64,000 bases of DNA from Synergistaceae bacterium (GTDB lineage Bacteria > Synergistota > Synergistia > Synergistales > Aminobacteriaceae), in assembly GCA_017450125.1 (NCBI GenBank), contig JAFSWZ010000017.1, forward strand, positions 1 through 64,000, read 5' to 3'. Of the stretch, positions 33,886 to 43,200 are shown in pieces. The notes under the pieces were generated by a model, which saw nothing but the letters and a program-made list of their open reading frames with translations, ran no database searches and was not told the origin of the DNA. The stretch's first letter is position 1. Every line of letters begins with the position of its first letter. The position numbers and the translations under genes were made by a program.

Positions 33886-34436
33886 CAGTCAGCTCCTGCG
33901 GCAAGGGCGGACATCAGACGCTGTATTCTCGTGAAGGGCTCGAGCAGGGTCATCGTCTGCGCGCACTCGGTGAGGATTGCTCCGACGGCCTGAACCTCAT
34001 CCGAGCGTACTCCGTCCGGGAACTCTGCACGTAACGGGTTGCCGTGAGGGTCTGCCTGAATCAGGAACGCTCCGGGCTCTGCAGTGTTCTCGATGCTTCC
34101 TGCGGCATCAAGCGGCACGTGAGGAGATTCCTCGAGCAGTACAGTCCTGACCTTCGAGAGCTCGCGCAGAGAGTTGAGGATGTCGCTGTCCTGGCAGATC
34201 CACAGGCCGGGTGCTTCTATCGCGTCAAGAAGGCTCTCTAGGATTATCTCCTGCTTGAAGTAAGTGTCCCACGAGTCGCCGTAAAGTATCCGCTCCAGCT
34301 TCTTGGGACGAATCAGGTCTGTGTACCGAAAGTCTATTGGTATTCCCCTCGCGTCAGCAACCAGCGCGATGCCTCTGAGCTGTCCTTCTCCTCCCTCAAT
34401 GACCATGTAGCCGAGAGTATTATTCTGTGAAGCCAT
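33885..34436 (-). CDS. Unrecognised soluble protein, first gene of the S1/DUF501 operon
   Basis: 183 aa from ATG 34436; the frame continues 10 codons upstream, but AAGGAG lies 10 bases before this ATG. It begins with a beta-rich segment (NTLGYMVIEGGEGQLRGIAL, then GIPIDFRYTDLIRPKKLERI) and has no membrane helix, signal peptide or cofactor motif. I do not recognise the family. The segment LIRPKKLERILYGDSWDTYF is the most motif-like part and would be a good search query. The next gene overlaps it by TGATG, so the pair probably acts together. Confidence 0.7.
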   Translation of the reverse strand: MASQNNTLGYMVIEGGEGQLRGIALVADARGIPIDFRYTDLIRPKKLERILYGDSWDTYFKQEIILESLLDAIEAPGLWICQDSDILNSLRELSKVRTVLLEESPHVPLDAAGSIENTAEPGAFLIQADPHGNPLRAEFPDGVRSDEVQAVGAILTECAQTMTLLEPFTRIQRLMSALAAGAD

Positions 34437-34504
34437 GAATGCCTTTCTCCTTAGTGTGGTATGCATAGATTATAACCCTGAGAGCGTGAAAAAATTGTGA
34501 GGCT

Positions 34505-34532
34505 TTGAATTTTTCGAACTTTCTGCTAATCT
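34505..34532 (+). promoter_or_regulatory. Probable sigma-70 promoter of gpmA
   Basis: -35 TTGAAT (34505-34510) and -10 TAATCT (34527-34532) with 16 bases between them, about 42 bases before the gpmA start. Confidence 0.6.
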
Positions 34533-34574
34533 TACCTGCAAAATTCTACAGACAAACAGGAGGATAAATCAATC

Positions 34575-35324
34575 ATGTACGAAATCGTGTTAATACGCCA
34601 CGGCGAGTCAGCATGGAACAAAGAGAACCGCTTCACCGGCTGGACAGACGTACCGCTCTCGGAAAAGGGCATAGAGGAAGCACGTTCCGCAGGCCGTCTG
34701 CTTAAGGCTGAGGGTTTCGCGTTCGACTACGCGTTCACGTCGGTGCTGAAGAGAGCAATCAAGACTCTGTGGCTCGTCCTTGAGGAGATGGACAGGATGT
34801 GGATTCCCGTACAGCACTCGTGGAAGCTCAACGAGAGGCATTACGGAGCGTTACAGGGCCTCAACAAGGCGGACACTGCGGCCAAGTACGGCGACGCTCA
34901 GGTGAAGATCTGGCGGCGAAGCTACGACATTCAGCCCCCAGTGCTCACGAAGGAGGACGAGCGTTATCCCGGACATGACCCGCGCTATACCGGCCTCACT
35001 GAAGCAGAACTTCCGCTCACAGAGTGCCTCGCCGACACAGTAGCCCGTGTTGTGCCTTTCTGGCAGGAGAGCATCGTGCCTGCGATAAAGTCCGGCAGGA
35101 AGATTATCATTGCGGCACACGGAAACTCACTGCGCGCCCTCGTGAAGTACCTCGACAACATTTCGGAGAAGGACATTCTCGAGCTCAACATCCCGACCGG
35201 CGTGCCTCTGGTGTACGAGCTTAATGATGACCTTAAGCCGATTTCACACCGCTATCTTGGTGATGCGGCGGCAATCGCGGCGGCACAGGCAGCAGTAGCC
35301 TCGCAGGGCAGCGCAAAGAAGTAG
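34575..35324 (+). CDS. gpmA: 2,3-bisphosphoglycerate-dependent phosphoglycerate mutase
   Basis: 249 aa, a glycolytic enzyme interconverting 3- and 2-phosphoglycerate through a phosphohistidine. The catalytic [20 protein letters not shown] holds the phosphorylated His near residue 8; [20 protein letters not shown] and [17 protein letters not shown] carry the second His. The length and motifs are those of the dPGM type and not of the PhoE/CobC-like short forms. AGGAGG lies 11 bases before ATG and a sigma-70-like promoter is further upstream. The aminotransferase gene follows after 17 bases. Confidence 0.95.
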   Translation: MYEIVLIRHGESAWNKENRFTGWTDVPLSEKGIEEARSAGRLLKAEGFAFDYAFTSVLKRAIKTLWLVLEEMDRMWIPVQHSWKLNERHYGALQGLNKADTAAKYGDAQVKIWRRSYDIQPPVLTKEDERYPGHDPRYTGLTEAELPLTECLADTVARVVPFWQESIVPAIKSGRKIIIAAHGNSLRALVKYLDNISEKDILELNIPTGVPLVYELNDDLKPISHRYLGDAAAIAAAQAAVASQGSAKK

Positions 35325-35341
35325 CGCAAGGAGGAAGCATC

Positions 35342-36553
35342 ATGCATTTTTCCGACAGAATACAGGCGTTGAAGATCTCGCCAATCCGCAGGCTGATACC
35401 TTATGCGGACGCGGCGAAGGCGAAGGGCAAGAAGGTTTATCACCTGAACATAGGACAGCCCGACATCAAGACTCCTGCAGGATACTTTGAGGCAATCCAC
35501 AACTTCACGACGGACACGATAGCCTACCAGCCCTCGCAGGGTATTCTTCCTCTGCGCGAAGAAGTCGCGAAGTACTATAACGCTCTGGGTGTTCCCTTTG
35601 AGCCGAACGACATCTACATCACCTGCGGAGGAAGCGAAGCACTGTCATTCGCGGTGAACATTCTCTGCGATCCCGGCGACGAGCTGTTAGTTCCCGAACC
35701 TTTCTACGCGAACTACAACACCTTTGCGCGCCTGTCCCTCGCAAAAATCGTGCCGATTCCGACGAAGGCAGAGACGGGTTTCCACCTTCCGCCTGAAGAA
35801 GTCGTCGAGAGCCTGATTACCCCGAGAACCCGCGCGTTCTGGGTGTCGCATCCCTGCAACCCTACGGGAGTTGTGTACACGCCGGATGAAGTCCACATGC
35901 TGTGCCGTCTCGCGAAGAAGCACGACCTCTTCGTGATTGCGGACGAGGCTTACCGTGAGTTTGTGTACGAGGCTGATGATTATGTGAGCTTCGGGCAGGT
36001 TGAGGACGCACGGGACAGGGTGATAATGATCGACTCTGTGTCGAAGCGTTACAGCGTGTGCGGTGCGCGTATAGGCTGGATAGCCATAAAGAACAAGGAG
36101 TTCAACGCGCAGGTGATGAAGCTGTGTCAGGGCAGGCTGAGCGTCTCTGAGGTCGAACAGGTAGGAGTTGCCGCGCTGTACAGGACTACCCCGAAGAGCT
36201 ACCTTCAGGAGGTCAACAAGGAGTACAAGATGCGCCGCGACGTGATGTACAAGGGGCTTCTTGCAATTGACGGCGTTGTGTGCCACGAGCCTAAGGGAGC
36301 ATTCTACACGATGGTGAAGCTGCCGGTTGATGACTCGGAGAAGTTCATAATCTGGATGCTGGAGAATTTCGACATTGACGGAGAAACCACGATGGCCGCA
36401 CCAGGAAGCGGATTCTATGCGCAGCCCGGTCTTGGCCTCGATGAAGTTAGAATGGCATATGTCCTCAAGAAGGAAGACATAGAGAGGGCGTTATACATTC
36501 TGAAGAACGCTATAGCTGCTTACCCGGGAAGGGCAGAAGCAATAAGAGCATAG
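35342..36553 (+). CDS. Class I/II aminotransferase, AspC-like
   Basis: 403 aa, PLP-dependent aminotransferase of fold type I. Residues: NIGQPDIKTPAGYFEA (substrate Gly), FWVSHPCNPTGVVYTPDE (Asn/Pro of the PLP site), VIADEAYREFVYE (Asp binding the pyridine N), DSVSKRYSVCGARIGW with the Schiff-base Lys, and the C-terminal Arg in LGLDEVRMAYVL that binds the substrate carboxylate. The sequence groups with aspartate or aromatic aminotransferases annotated broadly in anaerobes; the exact amino acid is not decidable. CAAGGAGG precedes ATG by 8 bases. It is probably cotranscribed with gpmA, and a terminator follows. Confidence 0.9.
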   Translation: MHFSDRIQALKISPIRRLIPYADAAKAKGKKVYHLNIGQPDIKTPAGYFEAIHNFTTDTIAYQPSQGILPLREEVAKYYNALGVPFEPNDIYITCGGSEALSFAVNILCDPGDELLVPEPFYANYNTFARLSLAKIVPIPTKAETGFHLPPEEVVESLITPRTRAFWVSHPCNPTGVVYTPDEVHMLCRLAKKHDLFVIADEAYREFVYEADDYVSFGQVEDARDRVIMIDSVSKRYSVCGARIGWIAIKNKEFNAQVMKLCQGRLSVSEVEQVGVAALYRTTPKSYLQEVNKEYKMRRDVMYKGLLAIDGVVCHEPKGAFYTMVKLPVDDSEKFIIWMLENFDIDGETTMAAPGSGFYAQPGLGLDEVRMAYVLKKEDIERALYILKNAIAAYPGRAEAIRA

Positions 36554-36562
36554 CAATCACTA

Positions 36563-36592
36563 ATCCCCGTCTGAAACATGGCGGGGAATTTC
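36563..36592 (+). terminator. Terminator after the aminotransferase gene
   Basis: CCCCGTC and GGCGGGG pair (one G-T wobble) around TGAAACAT, followed by AATTTCTG. Confidence 0.65.
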
Positions 36593-36614
36593 TGTACAAA
36601 GGAGGTTTACACGA

Positions 36615-36656
36615 ATGCGCGAAGTCTGTATAATTTCGCAGTTCGCAGTAGCTTAG
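36615..36656 (+). CDS. 13-residue ORF with a strong ribosome site (leader or gene remnant)
   Basis: AAAGGAGG stands 9 bases before an ATG followed by 12 codons and TAG: MREVCIISQFAVA. It is 43 bases upstream of the glycosyltransferase gene. The start resembles the opening of thiolase-type proteins (MREVxIxSAVRT), so it may be the stump of a lost gene; alternatively it may be a leader peptide. Nothing further in that frame continues a thiolase. Confidence 0.35.
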   Translation: MREVCIISQFAVA

Positions 36657-36699
36657 TCTGTCTTTTCACCGTTTCTTCATTTGCGGAGGGACTTCCGCG

Positions 36700-38022
36700 A
36701 TGAAGATAGCCCTTCACCTACACGATTACAGCAATAACATACCTTCTTTCCGCAATACAGACTTCAGGAATCCTCAGCTCGGCAATCCCGGAATATGTGG
36801 GACGAGATACGAGTTTATCATGCTGTCCTATGCTCTCGCCAGATTCTCTGATGCTGAAGTCAATCTGTACTGCCATGAAGACAGCAACATCTACCCTGAC
36901 GGCGTGAAAGTTCATGTTGTCAGCGGCAACCCAGACCTTATCAGGCAGGTCAAGGCCGACGGAAATGATGTAGTTATTCTCAGGGCACAGCCTACTCCCG
37001 CGTTCTATGACTTATACGAACGTGCTGCGGAAGCCGGAATCAAGGTTGTCGCTTGGTCTCATAACTACATGCCCTACGACTTGATAAGCTATCTCGGCAG
37101 GACAGAGGCGATAAGGCGGATCGTAATGGTCGGACGTGAACACTATGATTATTACCTCGACCATCCTGCTATCATGAAGTCAACGTACATTCACAACATG
37201 TATGACGGACGGCACTGCAGGCTGAGGGAGCTTCCGCAGGAACCTGCAGTAGTTTATACAGGCGGGCTGTACGCGGACAAGAGCTTCCACGTCCTAGCCG
37301 CAATGTGGAAGGATATTCTGCATGAAGTGCCAGACGCAAAATTCTACGTTATAGGCAGCGGCAGGCTCTATAACAAGTACGCGGAGCTAGGGCCTTACAG
37401 GCTGGCTGATGCGAAGTATGAGGCTGTGTTCATGAAGTACCTGACTGAAAGCGGAGAGATACTGCCGTCAGTCAAGTTCATGGGGAATCTCGGAACTGAT
37501 AAGGTGGAAGTGTATTACAGAACCAGCGTAGGGATCGCCAATTTCGGGATGGAAACGTTCTGCCTTAGTATGCTCGAAATGGAAGGCTGCGGTCTTCCCG
37601 TCGTCAATATGGCACATGGAGGTGTGCAGGACGTAATCAAACACGGAACTACAGGTTATCTTGGCCGGAACACGGATGAGATAAAGAAGTACATAATACT
37701 TCTGCTGAAGGACAGGGATCTCAACATAAGGCTGGGCAGGCAGGCGAAAGAGTTTGCGGAGAAGGCGTTTTTGCCGGAAGTTCTCGTGAAGCGGTGGCTG
37801 AAGCTCTTTGATGATGTCATCAATGGCAGGCCTTGCGAGTACATTCCTCCGTCGGAGCACCGAACAGAACTCAAACGCCTCAAGATCGCCAACCGCTGGC
37901 TGAGGCTTCATCATGTTCCAACTGTACCTGTGTCGTCTCTATCCCTCCCTAACATCAAGCATTTCATTAGGAAGCTGCTGCCCGGACCGTATGATATGCT
38001 GAAGAGGCTCGTCAAAGGATAA
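36700..38022 (+). CDS. Glycosyltransferase, GT4-like
   Basis: 440 aa, GT-B fold. The C-terminal nucleotide-sugar half shows PAVVYTGGLYADKSFHVLAA, VKFMGNLGTDKVEVYYRTSV and the conserved E-x7-E region GMETFCLSMLEMEGCGLPVV, followed by GGVQDVIKHGTTGYLGRNTD. The N-terminal half holds a sugar- or lipid-acceptor domain with no recognised specificity. There is no signal peptide or membrane helix, so it acts on the cytoplasmic face, probably in surface-glycan or protein (possibly flagellin) glycosylation; the acceptor is inference. Codon use is slightly richer in A+T than the neighbours, so recent acquisition is possible. The GGAGGG ribosome site is 9 bases before ATG. Confidence 0.85.
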   Translation: MKIALHLHDYSNNIPSFRNTDFRNPQLGNPGICGTRYEFIMLSYALARFSDAEVNLYCHEDSNIYPDGVKVHVVSGNPDLIRQVKADGNDVVILRAQPTPAFYDLYERAAEAGIKVVAWSHNYMPYDLISYLGRTEAIRRIVMVGREHYDYYLDHPAIMKSTYIHNMYDGRHCRLRELPQEPAVVYTGGLYADKSFHVLAAMWKDILHEVPDAKFYVIGSGRLYNKYAELGPYRLADAKYEAVFMKYLTESGEILPSVKFMGNLGTDKVEVYYRTSVGIANFGMETFCLSMLEMEGCGLPVVNMAHGGVQDVIKHGTTGYLGRNTDEIKKYIILLLKDRDLNIRLGRQAKEFAEKAFLPEVLVKRWLKLFDDVINGRPCEYIPPSEHRTELKRLKIANRWLRLHHVPTVPVSSLSLPNIKHFIRKLLPGPYDMLKRLVKG

Positions 38023-38028
38023 AGAACA

Positions 38029-38060
38029 TCCCCCCGCTCATCAAGGGCAGGGGGATTATT
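38029..38060. terminator. Bidirectional terminator after the glycosyltransferase gene
   Basis: CCCCCC and GGGGG arms with an inner GCTC/GGGC pairing, flanked by AAAGAACAT on the left and ATTATTGTTG on the right. It serves the plus-strand glycosyltransferase and the minus-strand zinc-ribbon gene. Confidence 0.7.
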
Positions 38061-38070
38061 GTTGTCTTGC

Positions 38071-38328
38071 CTACTTGTTGGTTGCCTCGTCGATAGCCGC
38101 GTTCATTGCGCAGACCGCACACTTCTCCTTCTTGCTGTGGGTTGAACCGCACTTCGGGCACGTAACGAGATCGCTCTCCGCCGCAAAAAGCTCTATCCTC
38201 TCGCACTCCGGGCACTCGTAGATGTCCACGTGAACCCTGTCAGCTTTCAGGAGCGCGCTTCCCATAGGGTAACCGGCTTCCTTGAGCTTCAACGGTTTAT
38301 GACAATACACACAGGTTTTTTCTGCCAT
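38071..38328 (-). CDS. Small zinc-ribbon protein
   Basis: 85 aa with four CxxC knuckles: CVYCHKPL, CPECERIE, CPKCGSTH and CAVCAMNA, so two zinc ribbons are likely. The segment between them (KADRVHVDIYECPECERIEL) resembles the nucleic-acid or protein-interaction ribbons seen in many small DUF proteins. ATG 38328 (MAEKTCVYC) is preferred, 9 bases after GGAAG; the frame runs 12 codons further upstream without a good start. Not assigned to a named family. Confidence 0.78.
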   Translation of the reverse strand: MAEKTCVYCHKPLKLKEAGYPMGSALLKADRVHVDIYECPECERIELFAAESDLVTCPKCGSTHSKKEKCAVCAMNAAIDEATNK

Positions 38329-38378
38329 TTCACAAATCTTCCTTCCCAGTGAAATTTTGTGCAATTATATCACACGGA

Positions 38379-38663
38379 TTATCTGCGCTTAGGATTTCGC
38401 GGAAACCATCCCTTTGCGACACGCTCTTCCTGCTTCTTCAGCTCCCCTATGCTCCACAACGAACAGCACCCGAACACCCCCGCAACTCCCGACAGAATCA
38501 CGTCCTCAACCACGAGCGACACTCCCAACCCTGCCAGTCCCAGCACCAGAAACACCGGCCAGACCCGCGCGCCAAAGTAATACTCGCACTTGATTACGAC
38601 GGGGTGAAAGATGCCGATTATCACGAAGCATGACAGCCCGATGACCACGCCCGCTACGTTCAT
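38379..38663 (-). CDS. DUF4491 membrane protein
   Basis: 94 aa. VAGVVIGLSCFVIIGIFHPV, VIKCEYYFGARVWPVFLVLG and the C-terminal SLWSIGELKKQEERVAKGWF followed by PRNPKRR are the diagnostic parts of DUF4491, a small three-helix membrane protein common in gut anaerobes. Function unknown. The start follows the DUF4405 gene stop by one base, so the two are coupled. Confidence 0.88.
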   Translation of the reverse strand: MNVAGVVIGLSCFVIIGIFHPVVIKCEYYFGARVWPVFLVLGLAGLGVSLVVEDVILSGVAGVFGCCSLWSIGELKKQEERVAKGWFPRNPKRR

Positions 38664-38664
38664 G

Positions 38665-39369
38665 CTAGAACATCGCCTCCTGAAGCCCTAGACACACAAC
38701 AAGTACCGCGAACACTCCCAGTGCAACAGCAACACTTACTGCCGGACGCAGGAATTTTCCCGAGAGAATACGTCCTGCCTGATAGCCCGCAAGAGTCCAG
38801 AAAGACAGCATAGCAATATTTTCTGCGAGGACCAACAGAGGATTCTTGTCGTAGTCGATGAAGGCGAACTCGTTAATCAAGAATATGTACTCGTAAAGCC
38901 TAAGGTTCATGAACACATACAATCCCCAGCCCGCAAGCGCGCTCCCGAGAAGTCCGCGCCAAGCAGAACTTATCCTGCCCGCAATCATTCCCCAGTGCAG
39001 GCCGAGATGTACTCCCATCAGGACAAAGCTCAGGTACGAGCAGCACAGGTGTGCCGTCCGCGCAAACGACGTGAGAGCCTCGACGTTGAGGAACAGGAAC
39101 TCTTCAGAGATTATGATGCCGCTTAATGCAGTCATCACGAACGACACTAGCAGCGAGAGATTCACGAGCACAGAGAGAACCCGTGCGGGCGTATACCTGC
39201 CCCTGAAGATTGCTCCGTACCACCGGCGGTTGAGGTACTGGTGGACGAGGAACAGCACGAACATTGTGATTCCGATGTATTCATGTCCTGCCTGCTCGGT
39301 GATCTGCTTCGACATCAGCAGCATTAAGGCAATGGTCATAAGAATGTCTATTAATCGTCTTGGATTCAT
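38665..39369 (-). CDS. DUF4405 / cytochrome b-like membrane protein
   Basis: 234 aa with six or seven membrane helices. Histidines in helices (ITEQAGHEYIGITMF, LFLVHQYLNRRW, FARTAHLCCSYLSFVLMGVH, LGLHWGMIAG) are spaced as heme b ligands in DUF4405 and cytochrome b561-like proteins. It is therefore probably a heme-binding membrane redox protein; the electron partner is unknown. It starts 118 bases from the divergent flgM gene and is followed by DUF4491. Confidence 0.78.
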   Translation of the reverse strand: MNPRRLIDILMTIALMLLMSKQITEQAGHEYIGITMFVLFLVHQYLNRRWYGAIFRGRYTPARVLSVLVNLSLLVSFVMTALSGIIISEEFLFLNVEALTSFARTAHLCCSYLSFVLMGVHLGLHWGMIAGRISSAWRGLLGSALAGWGLYVFMNLRLYEYIFLINEFAFIDYDKNPLLVLAENIAMLSFWTLAGYQAGRILSGKFLRPAVSVAVALGVFAVLVVCLGLQEAMF

Positions 39370-39405
39370 AAATGCAATTATACATTAACAAAACGCGTAA
39401 GCTGT

Positions 39406-39433
39406 TAAAGATAATCGCGGGAATCACCGAGAA
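39406..39433 (+). promoter_or_regulatory. Probable sigma-28 (FliA) promoter of flgM-flgN-flgK-flgL
   Basis: TAAAGATA (39406-39413), 12 bases, ACCGAGAA (39426-39433). Each half matches 6 of 8 positions of the flagellar sigma-28 consensus (TAAAGTTT-N11-GCCGATAA). It stands 54 bases before flgM, the gene for the anti-sigma-28 factor, as expected for a class 3 flagellar operon. Confidence 0.6.
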
Positions 39434-39487
39434 TTATTGCAACACTTGGGGCGTTATGAATCTCACGAAGAAGGAGGAAAAACAGAG

Positions 39488-39781
39488 ATGATTGGCAGAA
39501 TATCAGGGCAGTATTCAACCGAAGCCCTCAACCGCAGAAAATCAAGGCACAATGTCTCCTACGGAAGCGGATACCAGCAGGAATCCGACAACGCAGACAT
39601 CAGTTCGTTCGGCTCACTGCTCTCGAGAGTGAATGCCGAGTTCAGGAACATCCCCGAAATCCGTGAAGACAGAGTAGCTGCCCTGAAAGCACAGGTAGAA
39701 TCCGGCAGCTATAATCCTCCGCTGGACAAAGTGGCGAATGCGCTGTACATAGCCGGTATTCTCGACGCGACGGAAGAATAA
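39488..39781 (+). CDS. flgM: FlgM, anti-sigma-28 factor
   Basis: 97 aa. It binds and holds FliA until the hook is finished and is then exported. The C-terminal half carries the FlgM core: IPEIREDRVAALKAQVESGS followed by YNPPLDKVANALYI. The N-terminal half is charged and probably disordered, as usual. ATG 39488 (MIGRISGQYS) follows AAGGAGG by 13 bases; the frame is open 17 codons further upstream but without a ribosome site. It is first in flgM-flgN-flgK-flgL, behind a sigma-28-like promoter, so it would feed back on its own synthesis. Confidence 0.9.
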   Translation: MIGRISGQYSTEALNRRKSRHNVSYGSGYQQESDNADISSFGSLLSRVNAEFRNIPEIREDRVAALKAQVESGSYNPPLDKVANALYIAGILDATEE

Positions 39782-39787
39782 CATGCT

Positions 39788-40243
39788 ATGCGTGCCGAAG
39801 TTGAGGAGCTTATTGATGCTGTTGCCGGGACGGCGGACTGCATAGATGACCTTATAGATGCCATACGCGAACAGCGCGAGGCAATGACTGAACGCGACAT
39901 CGACTCCGTGAATGCTCTCATGGATGAGACGCGCGATATATTTTTCGAGACACAGACGCAGGACGCACTCCGCAATGACCTAGCGCACAAGTTAGCCGCA
40001 AAGTTTTCCTGCGAACCTACAGCGAGTTCTCTTGCGTCAAAGATGGATAATGATGAACGTGCAATCTTCAACGGGGCTGCGGACAGACTCACGCAGTCCG
40101 TTTTTGTGTTGAAGAGCGAAATGATTATACTTAACGGCCTGATAGACCAGAACGAACAGTATACGTCAATGCTGCTCTCTGAATGGCAGAGGCTTAACGG
40201 GGACAGGGTTTCGCAGTCTGGCGGGGCTGATTTCAGGGGGTAG
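39788..40243 (+). CDS. flgN: FlgN-like chaperone for FlgK and FlgL
   Basis: 151 aa, all helical, acidic, with the heptad character of FlgN-type export chaperones (VEELIDAVAGTADCIDDLID, ALMDETRDIFFETQTQDALR, VFVLKSEMIILNGLIDQNEQ). Sequence conservation in this family is low, so the assignment leans on position: between flgM and flgK, 6 bases after the former and 5 before the latter, where flgN stands in many bacteria. It would guard the hook-filament junction proteins before secretion. Confidence 0.78.
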   Translation: MRAEVEELIDAVAGTADCIDDLIDAIREQREAMTERDIDSVNALMDETRDIFFETQTQDALRNDLAHKLAAKFSCEPTASSLASKMDNDERAIFNGAADRLTQSVFVLKSEMIILNGLIDQNEQYTSMLLSEWQRLNGDRVSQSGGADFRG

Positions 40244-40248
40244 ATAGA

Positions 40249-43200
40249 ATGAGCAGTACATTCGGCGGCATGGAAATGGGCAGGAGCGCGCTTAACGCCT
40301 TCCGCTTGGGGATGCAGACAGTAGGGCACAACATCTCCAACATGAACACGGAGGGTTATTCACGACAGCGCACTGTGTTCAAGACGGTTACTCCTGAGGA
40401 CATTCCGAACGTAGGACAGCTCGGGCAGGGGATGAACGTTGCGGAGATCGAGAGAATCCGTGATGAGTTCCTCGATTTCCAGTTCCGGGACGAACAGGCG
40501 ACGCTGGGCTACTGGACGAAGGTTAATGACCTATACGACTCGATACAGACCTACATCTCAGAGCCGGCATCTTCCGGGATACGCTCGGCGATGGATACGT
40601 TCTTCACGAACATTCAGACCCTCCAGCAGACACCCGAAGACACATCGGCGCGTCAGGCTCTCGTAACTTCCGCGAACTCTCTGGGCATGATGCTCGGCAA
40701 CCTCGTCGACAGCTTCAACACCTACAATGAGCGCATAAACATGGAGCTGAAGCAGTCCGTTGACGAGGCGAACACAATGCTACGCAACCTTGCCATGATA
40801 AACCTCAAGATATCCAACGCAGAGGCACTCGGCCAGAATGCCAACGATCTTTACGACCAGAGAGACCTCATCCTCGACAAGCTATCCAGCATGATGGACA
40901 TCTCCTACAACGAACCGCTTGAACGCGACGGCATCAAGGGAGAGTTCTTTCTGTCAGTGAACGGCAGGGTACTCGTGCAGGGAACTCACGTGAGGGAGCT
41001 GGCGGCTCATGCGTTCATGTGGGACGAGCAGGTGTACTATGACGTTCAGGTGTCGGAGAACGAGTTTGACATTGTTAGCAACCCCAGCGTAGCTGATGCT
41101 CTGGCGACGGGCCCGGACGGGACATATCAGCTCATTGTTGACCGTGTGGCTAACGGCGTTGAGTGGACGGCGGGCGGCGGAAACGCGCACTGCATAGAGA
41201 CTTACGCGGTGCGGACTTCAGCCTTCAACAACGGAATAATCCTCGACGCGAACTCTGAGGACATACCCTACAAGCTGCAGTTCAGGACGCTTAATGAGGA
41301 CAGGACTCCTGTGGTGCTGAACATCAAGATAGACAAGACAGAATCTGGCACGTGGATGCTGAGGGCAGAGGCGGACGGTGTTGCGATGGACGACATGACC
41401 ACCGATACAGGAGCGGCTACGCTCACGACGACTGACTTGGAGGCGTTCATCACTAATGCTGCGGCCAATGCGGGCGAAGACGGGATGAACCTCTCTGTTG
41501 AGGAAGTGCAGATGAGCGAAGACCCCGACACCTACGCGCTTATGTTCACGGCTGATTACGACTCGCCCGTCGAGCTCACGGACTACAGCGGGATGCTGGG
41601 CGGACTGACTGAGGCCAGGCGCGAACTCACCGGCGTAAACATGAGGGTAACCCCCGCGCACGTGGAAGACGCACTGAACTTGTCCGGGTCATTCAGGATT
41701 CAGGTAGGAACTCAGGGAACGCGCGTAACCTCAAACAACTTCAAGGAGAACGGCGGCAAGAAGCTCGGCGAGGGAGAGATTCTGAATCCCGGCCAAGCAG
41801 GCGACAAGTACACCTTCAGGGTCGGAGTGTCGGGAGACCAGGCGGATTTCTCCGTGTCGTGGAACAACTCATTAGGCAAGTGGGTGCTGAACTCTGACCT
41901 GAGCACTGAGAGCAGAATAGTCGACAGCGTCAACAGCGAAGGCGAGCACGTTCTTACAGTGAAGGATCTGACGGACTTCATCTCGCAGACGTTCATTGAT
42001 GCGTCGAACGCAGACAACCCTGCTCTTGCGGGAATGAGAGTCGTAACCGGCAAGGCATCATCAGGAACGATAACACAGTTCTACCTCGAGTCGAATGATA
42101 ACTATCTGCTGTCGATCTCCGACGTTGAAGGTAACTTGGCCGAACAGCTCGGTATCGCCAATCCCAACCCCATAATCACGATTGACGTAGAGAACACCGA
42201 CAGCCTTATAACCATACGCAACAAGATAAACGAGAAGTATCAGGAGGAGTTCGGCCTCACAGAGCCCGAGCAGTGGGTACATGCCTCTGTAGACAACGGA
42301 TACCTAGAGATTTCCGCGAACGTTGCGGGCGAGGCGCAGAGGATTACGCTGATGGGCAGCACGGACGGAAACATGCAGGTATTGCGCCGTCTTGGCCTGA
42401 CTGCGAACCAGAGAATAGCTACCGACATAACCGACGACGAAGGCAATGCACTCTTCAGCTACAGGGAGATAGCCTACATCCCGGAGTCAGGTGTTGCGCG
42501 TGATGCGTCGTTCACCTTGAACAACGTGCGCTATCTCTCGTCGGACAACAAGTTCAACCGGGCAAGAAGAATCCCCGCACTCACCGGCGATTCACGGGAA
42601 CGTTACAGCGGCAAGGAACTCAGCGAAGTCAGCGAGGGAATGTGGCTGAACCTGAAGGCCGCAGGCTCAACGACAATCAACGTTCGGCATCACATCCGGG
42701 ACGGCTCGATGAAGGCACTCGAGGAGATCCGCGACGGAATAATACCCGACCTCAAAGACAACCTCGATAGCATGGCTTACGGTCTGGCCAAGCACGTGAA
42801 CGCCTACCAGTATTCCGGCTACGGTGTCGGAGGGGACATTACGACGACGGGCGTTGCGTTCTTCAACACGCTGAACACTAAGGCAGGAGCGGCAGAGAAG
42901 CTCAGCGTTGATGACAGGGTGTCGGCTGACCCGTCGCTCATCGGTGCGGCAATGGGCAAAAAGAACGCTGACGGCCTCGCACTCACCGGCACAACGGGCG
43001 GAAGCGGAGACGGCACAAACGCTTCACGCATGGTCAGCCTGAACTTCAGCAAGATTCTCGAGAACCACACCCTGAGCGTCGGCGGAATGTATGACGCAAT
43101 GCTCTCACAGATAGGCACTGAGGCGGCGAGCGCAAAGCTCATGTACACCACACAGGCTACCGTCGCGGAACAGATTAACTCACAGCGTCAGGCATGTTCG

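Noticed and set aside
36615-36656. Functional thiolase gene
   Set aside because: Only the first codons look thiolase-like; the frame stops after 13 codons and no thiolase sequence continues in any frame.
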